A stretch of 44,818 nucleotides of DNA from Flavobacteriaceae bacterium (GTDB lineage: Bacteria; Bacteroidota; Bacteroidia; Flavobacteriales; Flavobacteriaceae), in the NCBI GenBank assembly GCA_027080135.1, contig JALWUJ010000129.1, positions 1-44,818 of the forward strand. The letters are read 5' to 3'. The position numbers were made by a program, and so were the translations under genes. Below, piece by piece: positions 8,691 through 17,401 of this stretch (position 1 is its first letter; each line of letters begins with the position of its first letter). The notes under the pieces are model-generated. The model saw nothing but the letters and a program-made list of their open reading frames with translations, made no database searches and had not been told where the DNA came from.

Positions 8691-8707
8691 CTAAAACAAC
8701 CCGATTT

Positions 8708-9502
8708 ATGAAATTTACCCACCTTCTGTTTTTCATAATTATAACAGCAAGTTTTACATCTTGTATTTCGACCAAACAACTTACTTATCTTCAAGAAAAT
8801 GAAGAAAATGTAGATAGTTTAATGGCGGTTAGAAAAGTACAAGAACCTTATCGTTTGCAGATTAACGATTTGTTGTATATTAGAGTAAAAGCCATAGACC
8901 AAGATGAAGTGAGTATTTTTAACCCTGTAGATAATACAGATTTAAATGCTTCGGGGGAAGAAAAGCTTTACTATGAAGGGTTTGTGGTAGATTTACACGG
9001 AAATATACGAGTGCCAAGTTTTGGCGAAATGCAAGTGTTGGGTTATACTGTTGAAGAGGTTCGAGACAAAATAAAAGAACGCTTACTAAAAGAATTTTTT
9101 AAAGAGGAAGCTAATATTTTTGTAACCGTTAAATTGGCAGGAATACGTTACACAATTAATGGAGAAATAAATAAACCAGGTTCAACCATACTTTATAGAG
9201 ATGAAGTAAGTATTATGGAAGCAATTGCCAATAATGGAGATATAAAAGTAACAGGAAACAGAAAAGATGTAGTGATTATTAGGCAATATCCCTTAGGTCA
9301 GAAAGTTCATCATATAGATTTAACAGACATCAATGCTATGAATTCACCTTATTATTACATACAACCCAACGATTTAATATTAATTAACCCCTTACCCCAA
9401 AAATCATCTGGATTTGGAATACAAGGCTTAACATCATTTACAACAGTTTTAGCTCTCATTACTGCGGCAACAACAACTGTTTTATTATTTTTAAAATTAT
9501 AA
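8708..9502 (+). CDS. wza: Polysaccharide export outer-membrane lipoprotein (Wza-like)
   Basis: This 264-residue lipoprotein should form the outer-membrane exit channel for a capsule or exopolysaccharide. A signal peptide ends in the lipobox SFTSC. Next comes the Poly_export domain (LQINDLLYIRV, FVVDLHGNIRVPSFGEMQVLGYTVEEV) and a SLBB-type segment (YTINGEINKPGSTILY). The C-terminus has a hydrophobic helix (TTVLALITAATTTVLLFLKL), which is usual in short Bacteroidota homologues and differs from the amphipathic helix of E. coli Wza. At 264 residues it is shorter than E. coli Wza (about 380) because it has fewer SLBB repeats. One base separates it from the Wzc-like gene, so the two form an operon. 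The symbol is by family, not proven orthology. Confidence 0.9.
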   Translation: MKFTHLLFFIIITASFTSCISTKQLTYLQENEENVDSLMAVRKVQEPYRLQINDLLYIRVKAIDQDEVSIFNPVDNTDLNASGEEKLYYEGFVVDLHGNIRVPSFGEMQVLGYTVEEVRDKIKERLLKEFFKEEANIFVTVKLAGIRYTINGEINKPGSTILYRDEVSIMEAIANNGDIKVTGNRKDVVIIRQYPLGQKVHHIDLTDINAMNSPYYYIQPNDLILINPLPQKSSGFGIQGLTSFTTVLALITAATTTVLLFLKL

Positions 9503-9503
9503 T

Positions 9504-11972
9504 ATGAGTGAAGAATTTGAAATAAGTGATATTCATTCAACCTTTGATTTTAAAGGCTTTATTGTAAAACTAATAAGTTATTGGCCTTTGTTTTTAACTT
9601 CTTTAGTCATTGCTTTTGGCATTGCTTATTATGTAAATGTTCGGAAACTTCCCGTTTACAAATTAGACACCATAATCTCTATTAAAGATGATCAAAACCC
9701 TTTTTTTACAAGTAATACAAGTCTTACTTTTAATTGGGGTGGAACAACAGATAAAGTAAATACAGCAATAATTGCTTTAAAATCTAGATCTCATAACGAG
9801 AAAGTAGTAGATCGACTTCAGTTATATATAAATTATTTTAAAGATGGAAAATACAAACAAGTAGATGCCTACAAACAAACACCTTTTTTTGTTGATATAG
9901 ATACTTCAAAAAATCAAATTTTAGGAAAACAGTTTCAAATAGTTTTTAAAGATTCAACTACTTTTACACTTTCTACAGTTTTTGAAGAAGATAAAAACTA
10001 CTCACTTCAAAATTATACAACCAAAAAAAAGGTTTCAAAATATTTTGAATCACAATCTTTTTCGAAAAAATACAAAATAGGAGAAAAAATAAGACTTCCA
10101 TTTTTTACGGGTACTATACTGCCAAACCCTAATATAGAGGTAACACCTAATAAAATATATTACATAAGTTTTTCAAATTTTGATAGTGTTGTAAAAGGTT
10201 TTATGAATATTAATATTAAACCCGAAACCAAGGGAGGTTCTGCATTAAGGCTAAGTCTGATAAATAAAAACAAAACAAAAATTGTAGATTATTTAAATAC
10301 ATCTGTCCACGTTTTAAGTGAAGATATGTTGGAGCGAAAAAATCTTTTTGCAACCAAAACCATCCGATTTATAGATAGTAGTTTGGCAGACAAATCCAAA
10401 GAACTTTTAGGAGTTGAAGAAGAGTTAAATAAGTTTAAAAACAAAAACGATATTTTTAATTTGGAGTCTGAAGGAGCAGAAATAAAAACAAAATTAAGCA
10501 CTTTAGACCTTAAAAAAGAAGATGTTAATCGGCAATTAAATTATTATAAAGTATTAGAAAGTTATTTACTTACCCGAACTAATTATAAAGAAATTCCAGC
10601 ACCATCAGTAGCAGGAATCTCTGAAGGGAGTATAGTTACCAGCGTTGGAAAAATAATTGTTTTAGCCGAAGAAAGGAATAATTTAGAATACTCATTTAAA
10701 GAAGGAGCTCCAGTTTTTAAAGATATAGATAGGCAAATTGATGCAGTAAAAGAGGTGTTATTAGAAAATATTAGTTCCTCAAAAAGTTTATTGAATGACG
10801 AATTGAGAAATCTTAACAGAAAAATTGCACAATTTGAAGGAGAAATTAGAAAACTACCCAAGGAACAACAGGAACTTTTAAAAATAGAAAGGCGTTATGA
10901 TTTAAGTCAAGGAACATATAATTTATTTCTCTCAAAAAGAAGTGAGGCAGGTTTGGTAAAAGCAGCTAATGTAAGTGATGTAATGGTTATAGACTCTGCA
11001 AAAGATACAGGCGGTAGCAAAGTAGGACCTAATACACAACTTAACTATATGATGGCTGTTTTGTTTGGATTAATGATTCCTTTTATTATAGTATTTTTAA
11101 TTGTGTTTTTTAATACCAAAGTTACAACAGTAAAAGATATTCAACGACTTTCAAAAATTCCTATTTTAGGAGTTATAGGAAAAAACCGAACCGGAGAAAA
11201 TTTAGCAGTTTTAAACAAATCAAAATCTTCCATAGCAGAAGCATTTAGAGGTTTGCGATCTGCACTTCAATTTATTTATAAAAAACAAGGAATTGAAGGA
11301 GCAAAAACCGTGTTATTAACTTCTTCTATAAGTGGGGAAGGAAAAACTTTTTGTTCAATTAACATTGCTTCTGTTTTTGCTTTAAGTAAAAAAAAGACGG
11401 TCATTGTTGGTTTGGATTTAAGAAAACCAAAAATATTTGGAGATTTTAATATTAACAATAATATAGGAGTTGTAAACTATTTAGTTCACGATGCACAATT
11501 ACAAGATATTGTTCAAAAAACACAAATGGACTATTTAGATGTTATTACATCTGGAGAAATTCCACCAAACCCTTCAGAATTATTGATGAGTGAAAGAATG
11601 GGGAAATTAATTAAAGAGCTGAAAGAAAATTATGATTATATTATTTTAGATTCACCTCCTGTTGGTTTAGTTGCCGACGCTTTAGAACTCATAAAATATG
11701 CCGATGCTACTCTTTATTTGGTTCGTCAAAATTATACAAAAAGGGGTATGTTTAATTTTATTAATGATAAATACAAGAAAGGTGAAGTATCTAACATTAG
11801 TTATGTATTAAATTTCTTTGAAGAAAAAGCAAAATACGGCTATGGTTACGGCTATGGGTATGGATATGGATATGGCTATGGATATGGCTATGGACATGGA
11901 TACCATGAAGATGATAAAAAACCTTCTTTTGTCAATAAAATTAAAAACGTTTTTAAGATAAAAGGACACTAA
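9504..11972 (+). CDS. wzc: Polysaccharide co-polymerase and tyrosine kinase (Wzc-like)
   Basis: This 822-residue inner-membrane protein should control chain length and export together with the Wza-like channel. It has a first membrane helix (residues about 25-45), a large periplasmic Wzz/GNVR region with coiled coil (about 280-480), and a second helix (MMAVLFGLMIPFIIVFLIVFF, about 515-535). The cytoplasmic BY-kinase domain has Walker A SISGEGKT near residue 610, Walker A' VVGLDLRKPK, and Walker B YIILDSPP. The C-terminus has a tyrosine cluster made of ten Tyr-Gly units, the likely autophosphorylation site. Kinase and membrane parts are fused, as in proteobacterial Wzc. Tyrosine phosphorylation probably cycles with oligomerisation during export. 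Confidence 0.92.
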   Translation: MSEEFEISDIHSTFDFKGFIVKLISYWPLFLTSLVIAFGIAYYVNVRKLPVYKLDTIISIKDDQNPFFTSNTSLTFNWGGTTDKVNTAIIALKSRSHNEKVVDRLQLYINYFKDGKYKQVDAYKQTPFFVDIDTSKNQILGKQFQIVFKDSTTFTLSTVFEEDKNYSLQNYTTKKKVSKYFESQSFSKKYKIGEKIRLPFFTGTILPNPNIEVTPNKIYYISFSNFDSVVKGFMNINIKPETKGGSALRLSLINKNKTKIVDYLNTSVHVLSEDMLERKNLFATKTIRFIDSSLADKSKELLGVEEELNKFKNKNDIFNLESEGAEIKTKLSTLDLKKEDVNRQLNYYKVLESYLLTRTNYKEIPAPSVAGISEGSIVTSVGKIIVLAEERNNLEYSFKEGAPVFKDIDRQIDAVKEVLLENISSSKSLLNDELRNLNRKIAQFEGEIRKLPKEQQELLKIERRYDLSQGTYNLFLSKRSEAGLVKAANVSDVMVIDSAKDTGGSKVGPNTQLNYMMAVLFGLMIPFIIVFLIVFFNTKVTTVKDIQRLSKIPILGVIGKNRTGENLAVLNKSKSSIAEAFRGLRSALQFIYKKQGIEGAKTVLLTSSISGEGKTFCSINIASVFALSKKKTVIVGLDLRKPKIFGDFNINNNIGVVNYLVHDAQLQDIVQKTQMDYLDVITSGEIPPNPSELLMSERMGKLIKELKENYDYIILDSPPVGLVADALELIKYADATLYLVRQNYTKRGMFNFINDKYKKGEVSNISYVLNFFEEKAKYGYGYGYGYGYGYGYGYGYGHGYHEDDKKPSFVNKIKNVFKIKGH
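11835..11903 (+). repeat. Tyr-Gly dipeptide repeat in the Wzc-like tail
   Basis: Ten hexanucleotide units TAY-GGN encode (Tyr-Gly)10, followed by His-Gly-Tyr, near residues 778-800 of the kinase. Codons vary between units (TAC/TAT, GGC/GGT/GGG/GGA), so the array is old and kept for its protein sequence, though it could still change length by slippage. Confidence 0.9.
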
Positions 11973-12025
11973 TATTTCTTACTTTTTTTGCAGAGTTGAA
12001 TAACCTGTAATTGGTAAAATCTTAT

Positions 12026-12033
12026 TAATTTTG
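12026..12033 (+). promoter_or_regulatory. -7 promoter box before the nucleotide-sugar genes
   Basis: TAATTTTG matches TAnnTTTG exactly and lies 28 bases before the TTG start codon. No convincing -33 box is present. It would allow separate transcription of the dehydrogenase/epimerase pair from the export genes upstream. Confidence 0.5.
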
Positions 12034-12061
12034 AAACTTATAATTTTTTAATAAAAATCTC

Positions 12062-13348
12062 TTGAAAAAAGACCCTATTATTGCAATTATTGGCTTAGGT
12101 TATGTAGGATTGCCCTTAGCCGTTGCATTTGCATCAAAATACAAAGTTGTTGGTTTTGATATCAATTTAAAACGAGTATCTGAATTACAAAACGGAGATG
12201 ATTTTACCTTAGAAATATCAAAAGACGAATTACAATCTGTTTTAAATTCCTCTTCTGAGAAAGGTTTAGAAATTACCGAAGTTGTTTCAAAAATTAAGGA
12301 AGCTTCAATTTATGTAATAACTGTTCCAACACCTACAAATAAATATAACCAACCTGTTTTAAAACCGCTTCAAAAAGCAAGTGAAACTGTAGGAAAAGTA
12401 TTAAAAAAAGGAGATGTAGTTATTATTGAATCTACTGTATATCCAGGAGTAACAGAAGATGTTTGTGTTCCTATTCTTGAAGAAACTTCTGGATTAAAAT
12501 TCAATAAAGATTTTTATGCTGGGTATTCACCAGAACGTATCAACCCAGGAGACAAAACACATACTGTTACAAAAATTTTAAAAGTTACTTCTGGTTCAAC
12601 TCCCGAAGCTGCCCAATATGTGGACGATTTATATGCATCTATTATCACTGCAGGAACACATTTAGCTCCTTCTATAAAAGTTGCAGAAGCTGCCAAAGTT
12701 ATTGAAAACTCTCAACGTGATATTAACATTGCTTTTGTTAATGAGCTTTCAAAAATATTTAGATTATTAGAAATAGATACACAAGCGGTATTAGACGCTG
12801 CTGCTACCAAATGGAATTTTTTAAAATTTACTCCTGGATTGGTGGGCGGGCATTGTATAGGTGTAGATCCTTACTATTTAGCACAGAAAGCAATTGAACA
12901 AGGTTACAACCCAGAAATTATTTTAGCAGGAAGACGTATGAATGATGGAATGGGAAGCTATGTAGCTCACGAAGTTGTGAAGCTAATGATTAAAAAAGAT
13001 GGAAAAGTTAAAAATGGAAACGCACTTGTTTTAGGAATAACTTTTAAAGAAAACTGTCCAGATATTAGAAATAGTAAAGCAATAGATGTTATTTCTGAAT
13101 TAAAAAATTACAATTTAAATATAGATGTTTACGACCCTTGGGCAAATGCTGAAGAGGTAAAAAGAGAATTCGAAATTTCATTAATATCTAACGAAAAAGA
13201 ATTAAAAACTCACTATGATGCCATAGTATTAACAGTTTCACATCAAGAATATTTAAACTTTAATATCAACCAATATATTTCGGAAACCTCTGTGGTTTTT
13301 GATGTTAAATCCTTCTTGCCAGAAGATAAAATTGACGGCAGATTATAA
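12062..13348 (+). CDS. tviB: Nucleotide-sugar 6-dehydrogenase (TviB/WbpO-like)
   Basis: This 428-residue enzyme oxidises the C6 hydroxyl of a UDP-N-acetylhexosamine to a uronic acid using two NAD+. The N-terminal Rossmann motif is GLGYVGLPLA; the UDP-sugar part has STVYPGVTEDV and GYSPERINPGD. The catalytic Cys sits in GGHCIGVDPYYL near residue 264, and the C-terminal UDP-binding domain has LGITFKENCPDIRNS. Among UDP-sugar dehydrogenases the sequence is nearest in character to the TviB/WbpO group than to UDP-glucose dehydrogenase. The next gene, a TviC-like 4-epimerase, overlaps by one base (TAATG), which supports UDP-GalNAcA as the shared product. The start is TTG, since no ATG precedes the first strand. 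Substrate is inferred from the pair. Confidence 0.85.
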   Translation: MKKDPIIAIIGLGYVGLPLAVAFASKYKVVGFDINLKRVSELQNGDDFTLEISKDELQSVLNSSSEKGLEITEVVSKIKEASIYVITVPTPTNKYNQPVLKPLQKASETVGKVLKKGDVVIIESTVYPGVTEDVCVPILEETSGLKFNKDFYAGYSPERINPGDKTHTVTKILKVTSGSTPEAAQYVDDLYASIITAGTHLAPSIKVAEAAKVIENSQRDINIAFVNELSKIFRLLEIDTQAVLDAAATKWNFLKFTPGLVGGHCIGVDPYYLAQKAIEQGYNPEIILAGRRMNDGMGSYVAHEVVKLMIKKDGKVKNGNALVLGITFKENCPDIRNSKAIDVISELKNYNLNIDVYDPWANAEEVKREFEISLISNEKELKTHYDAIVLTVSHQEYLNFNINQYISETSVVFDVKSFLPEDKIDGRL

Positions 13349-14334
13349 TGTATAAAACTCCATATCACTCAGAAGACCTATCAAAATATAGTTTTTTAAT
13401 CACAGGAGGTGCTGGTTTTATTGGTTCCAATTTGGTTGAATATTTACTAAAGTATGGAGCAAAAAAAGTAAGAGTTCTCGACGATCTTTCTAACGGATAT
13501 ATAGAAAATATTACCGAGTTTATGGACAACCCTTCATTTGAGTTTATAGAAGGAGATATTAGAAACTTAGAAACTTGTAAGAAAGCGATGGAAGGCATTG
13601 ATTATGTTTCGCATCAAGCGGCATTAGGCTCCGTTCCTCGTTCTATAGACAATCCAATAACTACAAACGATGTAAATGTTTCGGGTTATTTAAATATGTT
13701 GGTGGCTCAAAAAGAAAGCCCTTCAGTTAAACGATTAGTGTATGCTGCCTCAAGTTCAACTTATGGTGATAGCAAGGCTTTACCAAAAGTTGAAGACAAT
13801 ATTGGGAAACCATTATCGCCTTACGCAGTAACAAAATTAGTCAACGAATTATATGCCGATGTTTTTTATAAAACGTATCAATCCCAAATAATTGGTCTTC
13901 GTTATTTTAATATCTTCGGACCAAAACAAAGTCCAAATGGTGCTTATGCAGCGGTTATTCCGTTATTTATGCAATCTTTGAAGGACAACGATTCACCAAC
14001 GATTCACGGTGATGGCGGACAAACACGAGATTTTACTTATGTTGAAAATGCAGTTCAAGCCAATGTAAGAGCATTTTTTGCTGAAGAAAAAGCAGTAAAT
14101 CAAGTTTATAATATTGCTTATGGTGACCGAATTAGCTTAAACGATCTTTGGAATGACTTGCAAGATATTTCCGCTACAAAGTTAGCTGCAAATTATGGTC
14201 CTACCCGAAGAGGTGATGTTCGCGATTCTTTAGCAGATATTAGTAAAGCAAAGAAATTGTTAGGTTATAATCCGTTATTTTCTGTTAAAGACGGAATGAA
14301 AGTTACTTGGGATTATTTTAATCATAAAGATTAA
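13348..14334 (+). CDS. tviC: UDP-N-acetylhexosamine 4-epimerase (TviC/WbpP-like)
   Basis: This 328-residue extended SDR interconverts the C4 configuration of UDP-GlcNAc(A)/UDP-GalNAc(A). The NAD site is TGGAGFIGSN near residue 19, the catalytic region is AASSSTYGD with YAVTK, and the C-terminal substrate part has RYFNIFGPKQSPNGAYAAVIPLF and GDGGQTRDFTYVEN. The 16-residue N-terminal leader (YKTPYHSEDLSKYSF) before the Rossmann strand is characteristic of the WbpP/TviC group. It is translationally coupled to the dehydrogenase. Together the two supply an N-acetylhexosaminuronic acid for the surface polysaccharide exported by the preceding proteins. The stop codon directly abuts that of the convergent ArnT-like gene with no terminator between them. 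Confidence 0.87.
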   Translation: MYKTPYHSEDLSKYSFLITGGAGFIGSNLVEYLLKYGAKKVRVLDDLSNGYIENITEFMDNPSFEFIEGDIRNLETCKKAMEGIDYVSHQAALGSVPRSIDNPITTNDVNVSGYLNMLVAQKESPSVKRLVYAASSSTYGDSKALPKVEDNIGKPLSPYAVTKLVNELYADVFYKTYQSQIIGLRYFNIFGPKQSPNGAYAAVIPLFMQSLKDNDSPTIHGDGGQTRDFTYVENAVQANVRAFFAEEKAVNQVYNIAYGDRISLNDLWNDLQDISATKLAANYGPTRRGDVRDSLADISKAKKLLGYNPLFSVKDGMKVTWDYFNHKD

Positions 14335-15966
14335 TTATTTAATCTTTACTAAGTACAAATCACGCCATAATCTAGGACGATGTGATCGACTTCCAGGGGC
14401 ATTGGGATTCATATCGTAACGAATTACTTTTTCTATAGTATAATCCTTAAAAGTATTTTTAAAATTTTGTTCTTGATCTTCGGAAACCAAAACTCCATAG
14501 TTTGATTCTGTAGGGAACTCTGTCTTTCCGTTTTTAGTAATCACCTTAATAGGTTTGCCATAAGCCCAAATCATTTCTGGACAAAATCCGGTAAATTCAT
14601 AAACCGAATTATTCGTTTTTTCTTGCCAAGTATTAAGGTTAGCAAGGCTATTATATTCAGGATTCACACTTAAAGTCTTGGCTATTGGCATTCCGAAGAA
14701 AATAATTGAAATGATGAATGCAATGGTTAAATAGAAAACTTTTTCAATGTTTTTTCTTTTCAGAAATTTGATGATTAAAAAGCCGATACTAAACAGAGAA
14801 GTCGATAGCAAACCAAACCAAATCCAATTTCCAGCCAAGCTATCTTTTAAAAACAGATAAGCTCCAATAGGAAAAACCAAACCAATCACGGCTATTAACC
14901 CGAAGTTAAAATAGACAGGAATAGTTTCGCGTTTGTTTTTCATTTCTTTAAAACGTCTTATTAAATATTCCACATAAAAACCAGTGTTTAATGCCAAAGG
15001 AATTAACACGGGAAGTAAATACCTCGATTTTTTTTCAGGAATTACAGAGAGTAAAATCACCGAAAGCATCGTCCATAAAAAAGTAAATAGATACCCCTTT
15101 TTATTAAAAACACGATTTTTTAAATACGGAAAAATAAGTCCAATAAAAGCAGGAATAGTCCATATACCACTTTGGGTAAAAAAGCTCCAATAGTAGTAAA
15201 AAGGTTTTGTTTCGTAGCTTGCCCAATTACTTGTTTCTTTTTTTGTGATTTCGGTTACAGCTTCTGCATCAAAAATATATGTGTACCAATGCCACCAACC
15301 AGAAAGAACTATTCCAACTAATAAAAATAAAATTAGAGGTAGAATACGAGAAGCCATATTTTTGTATTTATAAACAATTCCGAAAGCGATTAAAAAAGGT
15401 AAAAACAGAGCGTATAAAGAAACGGGACCTTTACTCATAAAAGAAAATCCAAAAAACAAAGCAGCAATAATGGCTCGTTGGTATTTCTTTTCTTCCGAAG
15501 TGAAAAACAGATAAAATTGATAGATAGTAACCATCATAAAACCGTGGGTAAAAATATCCCATTGCCCATTTCTGCCTGCAAAAACTATATAAAATGAAGT
15601 TAATAAGATTAAAGAACTAACAAAAGCATATTTTTTGTTTTTAGAAAAAAGAACAGTTGTTTTGTTAAAAAACACCACCAACAAAAGGGTAACTAAAGCT
15701 GAGGGTAATCGCAATGCATACAGGCTTTTTAGCCCAAATGCCATTGCTGAAAACGCTGTAAGCCAAGTGGGTAATGGTGGTTTTTGGTAACGAGGTTCTC
15801 CGTTTAAAGTGGTAAGTATCCAATGTCCATCTTGTATCATTTCGCGAGCTGTAATAAAATTACGAGCTTCCATAATATTGATGATAATCGCATCAAGATT
15901 TACAAAAAAGATGGCGATACAAGTAACGATAATCCAAAAGGTATAGTTGTTTTTAATCGATTTCAT
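14335..15966 (-). CDS. ArnT-like lipid-linked glycosyltransferase (GT83)
   Basis: This 543-residue polytopic inner-membrane protein should transfer a sugar from an undecaprenyl-phosphate carrier to a periplasmic acceptor. The first periplasmic loop carries ARNFITAREMIQDGHW and PRYQKPPLPTWL, the signature of ArnT/PMT-type enzymes, with the catalytic acidic residue expected in the first loop (D/E near NLDAIIINIMEARN). About 11 to 12 hydrophobic segments follow, then a soluble C-terminal domain of about 110 residues with the sequence LSVNPEYNSLANL. E. coli ArnT (about 550 residues) has the same size. It overlaps the LAB_N gene by 14 bases. Acceptor could be lipid A or a protein; sugar unknown. 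Confidence 0.85.
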   Translation of the reverse strand: MKSIKNNYTFWIIVTCIAIFFVNLDAIIINIMEARNFITAREMIQDGHWILTTLNGEPRYQKPPLPTWLTAFSAMAFGLKSLYALRLPSALVTLLLVVFFNKTTVLFSKNKKYAFVSSLILLTSFYIVFAGRNGQWDIFTHGFMMVTIYQFYLFFTSEEKKYQRAIIAALFFGFSFMSKGPVSLYALFLPFLIAFGIVYKYKNMASRILPLILFLLVGIVLSGWWHWYTYIFDAEAVTEITKKETSNWASYETKPFYYYWSFFTQSGIWTIPAFIGLIFPYLKNRVFNKKGYLFTFLWTMLSVILLSVIPEKKSRYLLPVLIPLALNTGFYVEYLIRRFKEMKNKRETIPVYFNFGLIAVIGLVFPIGAYLFLKDSLAGNWIWFGLLSTSLFSIGFLIIKFLKRKNIEKVFYLTIAFIISIIFFGMPIAKTLSVNPEYNSLANLNTWQEKTNNSVYEFTGFCPEMIWAYGKPIKVITKNGKTEFPTESNYGVLVSEDQEQNFKNTFKDYTIEKVIRYDMNPNAPGSRSHRPRLWRDLYLVKIK

Positions 15967-16585
15967 CTACTTGTTTTTTCCAAATAAAAATATTCCTAAG
16001 GTAAATAATTAATCCAGCACCATGACCAATTAACAAAACAGGGTCTTTTCTAAAAATAGCATAAGTTAATATTAATGAGGCTCCCAAAACACTCAAACGC
16101 CAAAACCCAACAGGTAGCTGTGAGGTTTTTGTTTTTTCAGAATACATCCATTGGTAAACAAAACGAAAGGTAAAAAGTATTTGCGAAACGATTCCTAAGA
16201 TTAATAACCAATATGGAATGTCTTTATTTTTTAATAAATTATTTAAATCGTATTGTCCATTGTTATAGGCATAAATAACAATTAATGCAGGGAAAATTAA
16301 CAAAAACCAACGAAGTAGTTTTGGAGATTTTTGCCATTCGCCTTGTAATTGTAAATTTCGAATGTAAATAAAATAGGTAAGAGTTTGTCCAAGCATAATT
16401 GCAAAATCTTCTCGCAAATACCCATAAACAAATAGGAGGAAAGAAGCCAATAAACTAAGTTTCCAAAAAATGGAAGGAGTAATTACGCGTTTGCTTTTTT
16501 CAGATTTAAACCATTGTATAAAAAGCCTTCCAGAGAAAAGAATTTGAGCTAAAAAACCAATACTATATACAATCCAGTCTTTCAC
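15953..16585 (-). CDS. Duplicated lipid-A-biosynthesis N-terminal (LAB_N) membrane protein
   Basis: This 210-residue membrane protein consists of two LAB_N repeats. The first (about residues 5-75) has QILFSGRLFIQWFKSEKSKR and FWKLSLLASFLLFVYG; the second (about 110-200) has QILFTFRFVYQWMYSEKTK and FWRLSVLGASLILTYA, so it arose by internal duplication. The LAB_N domain, named from LpxB fusions, belongs to small three-helix proteins related in size to sugar and vitamin transporters; a role in flipping a lipid-linked sugar is my inference. It lies between a GT2 transferase (4-base overlap) and the ArnT-like transferase (14-base overlap), exactly where a flippase such as ArnEF would be expected. 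Confidence 0.85.
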   Translation of the reverse strand: MKDWIVYSIGFLAQILFSGRLFIQWFKSEKSKRVITPSIFWKLSLLASFLLFVYGYLREDFAIMLGQTLTYFIYIRNLQLQGEWQKSPKLLRWFLLIFPALIVIYAYNNGQYDLNNLLKNKDIPYWLLILGIVSQILFTFRFVYQWMYSEKTKTSQLPVGFWRLSVLGASLILTYAIFRKDPVLLIGHGAGLIIYLRNIFIWKKQVDEID

Positions 16586-17292
16586 CCTTTGTCTTTCACT
16601 TCGTAATTAATGTATTTTTTCTTCATCCAAAGATAAGCGAAGCAATCCATTAAAGGACCTATTAATCGATTCCAAACCCCAAATTTTGCTTCTCCTGCAA
16701 TTCTTGGAAAATGCTGTACAGGAACCTGCAAAATCTTACCGTTTTGTAATAAAATCATAGCAGGTAAAAATCGATGTAACCCTTTAAACATAGGAATACG
16801 TTTAGCATAGCTGGATTTAATTACTTTTAAAGGACAACCCGTATCATCCATTCCGTCGTGAGTAAATGCTCTACGAATTCCGTTGGCAATGGTCGATGAC
16901 ATATTTTTAACAAACGAATCTTTTCGGTTGGCACGGACGCCTGTAACCAAATCGTATTCTCCTATTTTTTCTAATAGTAAGTTAAAATCTTCGGGAGCGG
17001 TTTGTAAATCCGAGTCTATATACCCAAGTAAAGGAGTTTCAACTGTATCAAACCCTGCTTTAATTGCAGCACTTAAACCTCGGTTTTCTTTAAAGTTGAT
17101 GAAATGAAAATAATCATTTCGCTTACAAATATCTTCAATTATTTCCTGGCTTTTATCTTTAGAACCATCATTTACAAAAAGAATTTCTGTTTTTTTTGAA
17201 GCAATTTTAATGTATTTGAGCATTTCTTTTTCTACTCTTTTGAGATTATCTTCTTCATTATAAACAGGAACGATAATAGTAAATTCAGACAT
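16582..17292 (-). CDS. GT2 glycosyltransferase, polyprenyl-phosphate sugar synthase-like (ArnC/DPM1)
   Basis: This 236-residue GT-A fold enzyme should transfer a sugar from a nucleotide donor to undecaprenyl phosphate on the cytoplasmic face. The start VPVYNEEDN, the DGSKDKS motif and the metal-binding DSD in GYIDSDLQTAP are typical. The end carries GLHRFLPAMILLQNG and the QVPVQHFPRIAGEAKFG segment of dolichol/undecaprenyl-phosphate sugar synthases. Unlike ArnC and GtrB, it lacks the two C-terminal membrane helices and ends after the catalytic domain. First gene of the three-gene coupled operon; a -7 box TACTTTTG lies 24 bases upstream. Confidence 0.87.
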   Translation of the reverse strand: MSEFTIIVPVYNEEDNLKRVEKEMLKYIKIASKKTEILFVNDGSKDKSQEIIEDICKRNDYFHFINFKENRGLSAAIKAGFDTVETPLLGYIDSDLQTAPEDFNLLLEKIGEYDLVTGVRANRKDSFVKNMSSTIANGIRRAFTHDGMDDTGCPLKVIKSSYAKRIPMFKGLHRFLPAMILLQNGKILQVPVQHFPRIAGEAKFGVWNRLIGPLMDCFAYLWMKKKYINYEVKDKG

Positions 17293-17315
17293 AAATGGTG
17301 GCTTACATTTTTTTA

Positions 17316-17323
17316 CAAAAGTA
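17316..17323 (-). promoter_or_regulatory. -7 box of the GT2/LAB_N/ArnT-like operon
   Basis: On the minus strand TACTTTTG matches TAnnTTTG, 24 bases before the GT2 start codon. No clear -33 box. It shares a 109-base divergent region with the epimerase promoter. Confidence 0.5.
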
Positions 17324-17374
17324 TTTATTTTTTAATTAACTTTTCTTTTTAATTTAATTGCATAAAAAAGATGT

Positions 17375-17382
17375 TATTTTTG
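17375..17382 (+). promoter_or_regulatory. -7 box of the epimerase/LTA-synthase-like pair
   Basis: TATTTTTG matches TAnnTTTG, 19 bases before the epimerase start codon. The upstream -33 region has only ATTT/TTTA. The gap has no SD sequence, as usual for the phylum. Confidence 0.55.
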
Positions 17383-17401
17383 TGAAAACAAATTTATTTT
17401 C

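Noticed and set aside
11835-11903. Simple tandem repeat that might be a sequencing or assembly artefact
   Set aside because: Codons differ between units and the frame continues into a normal Wzc tail, so it is a genuine coding repeat.
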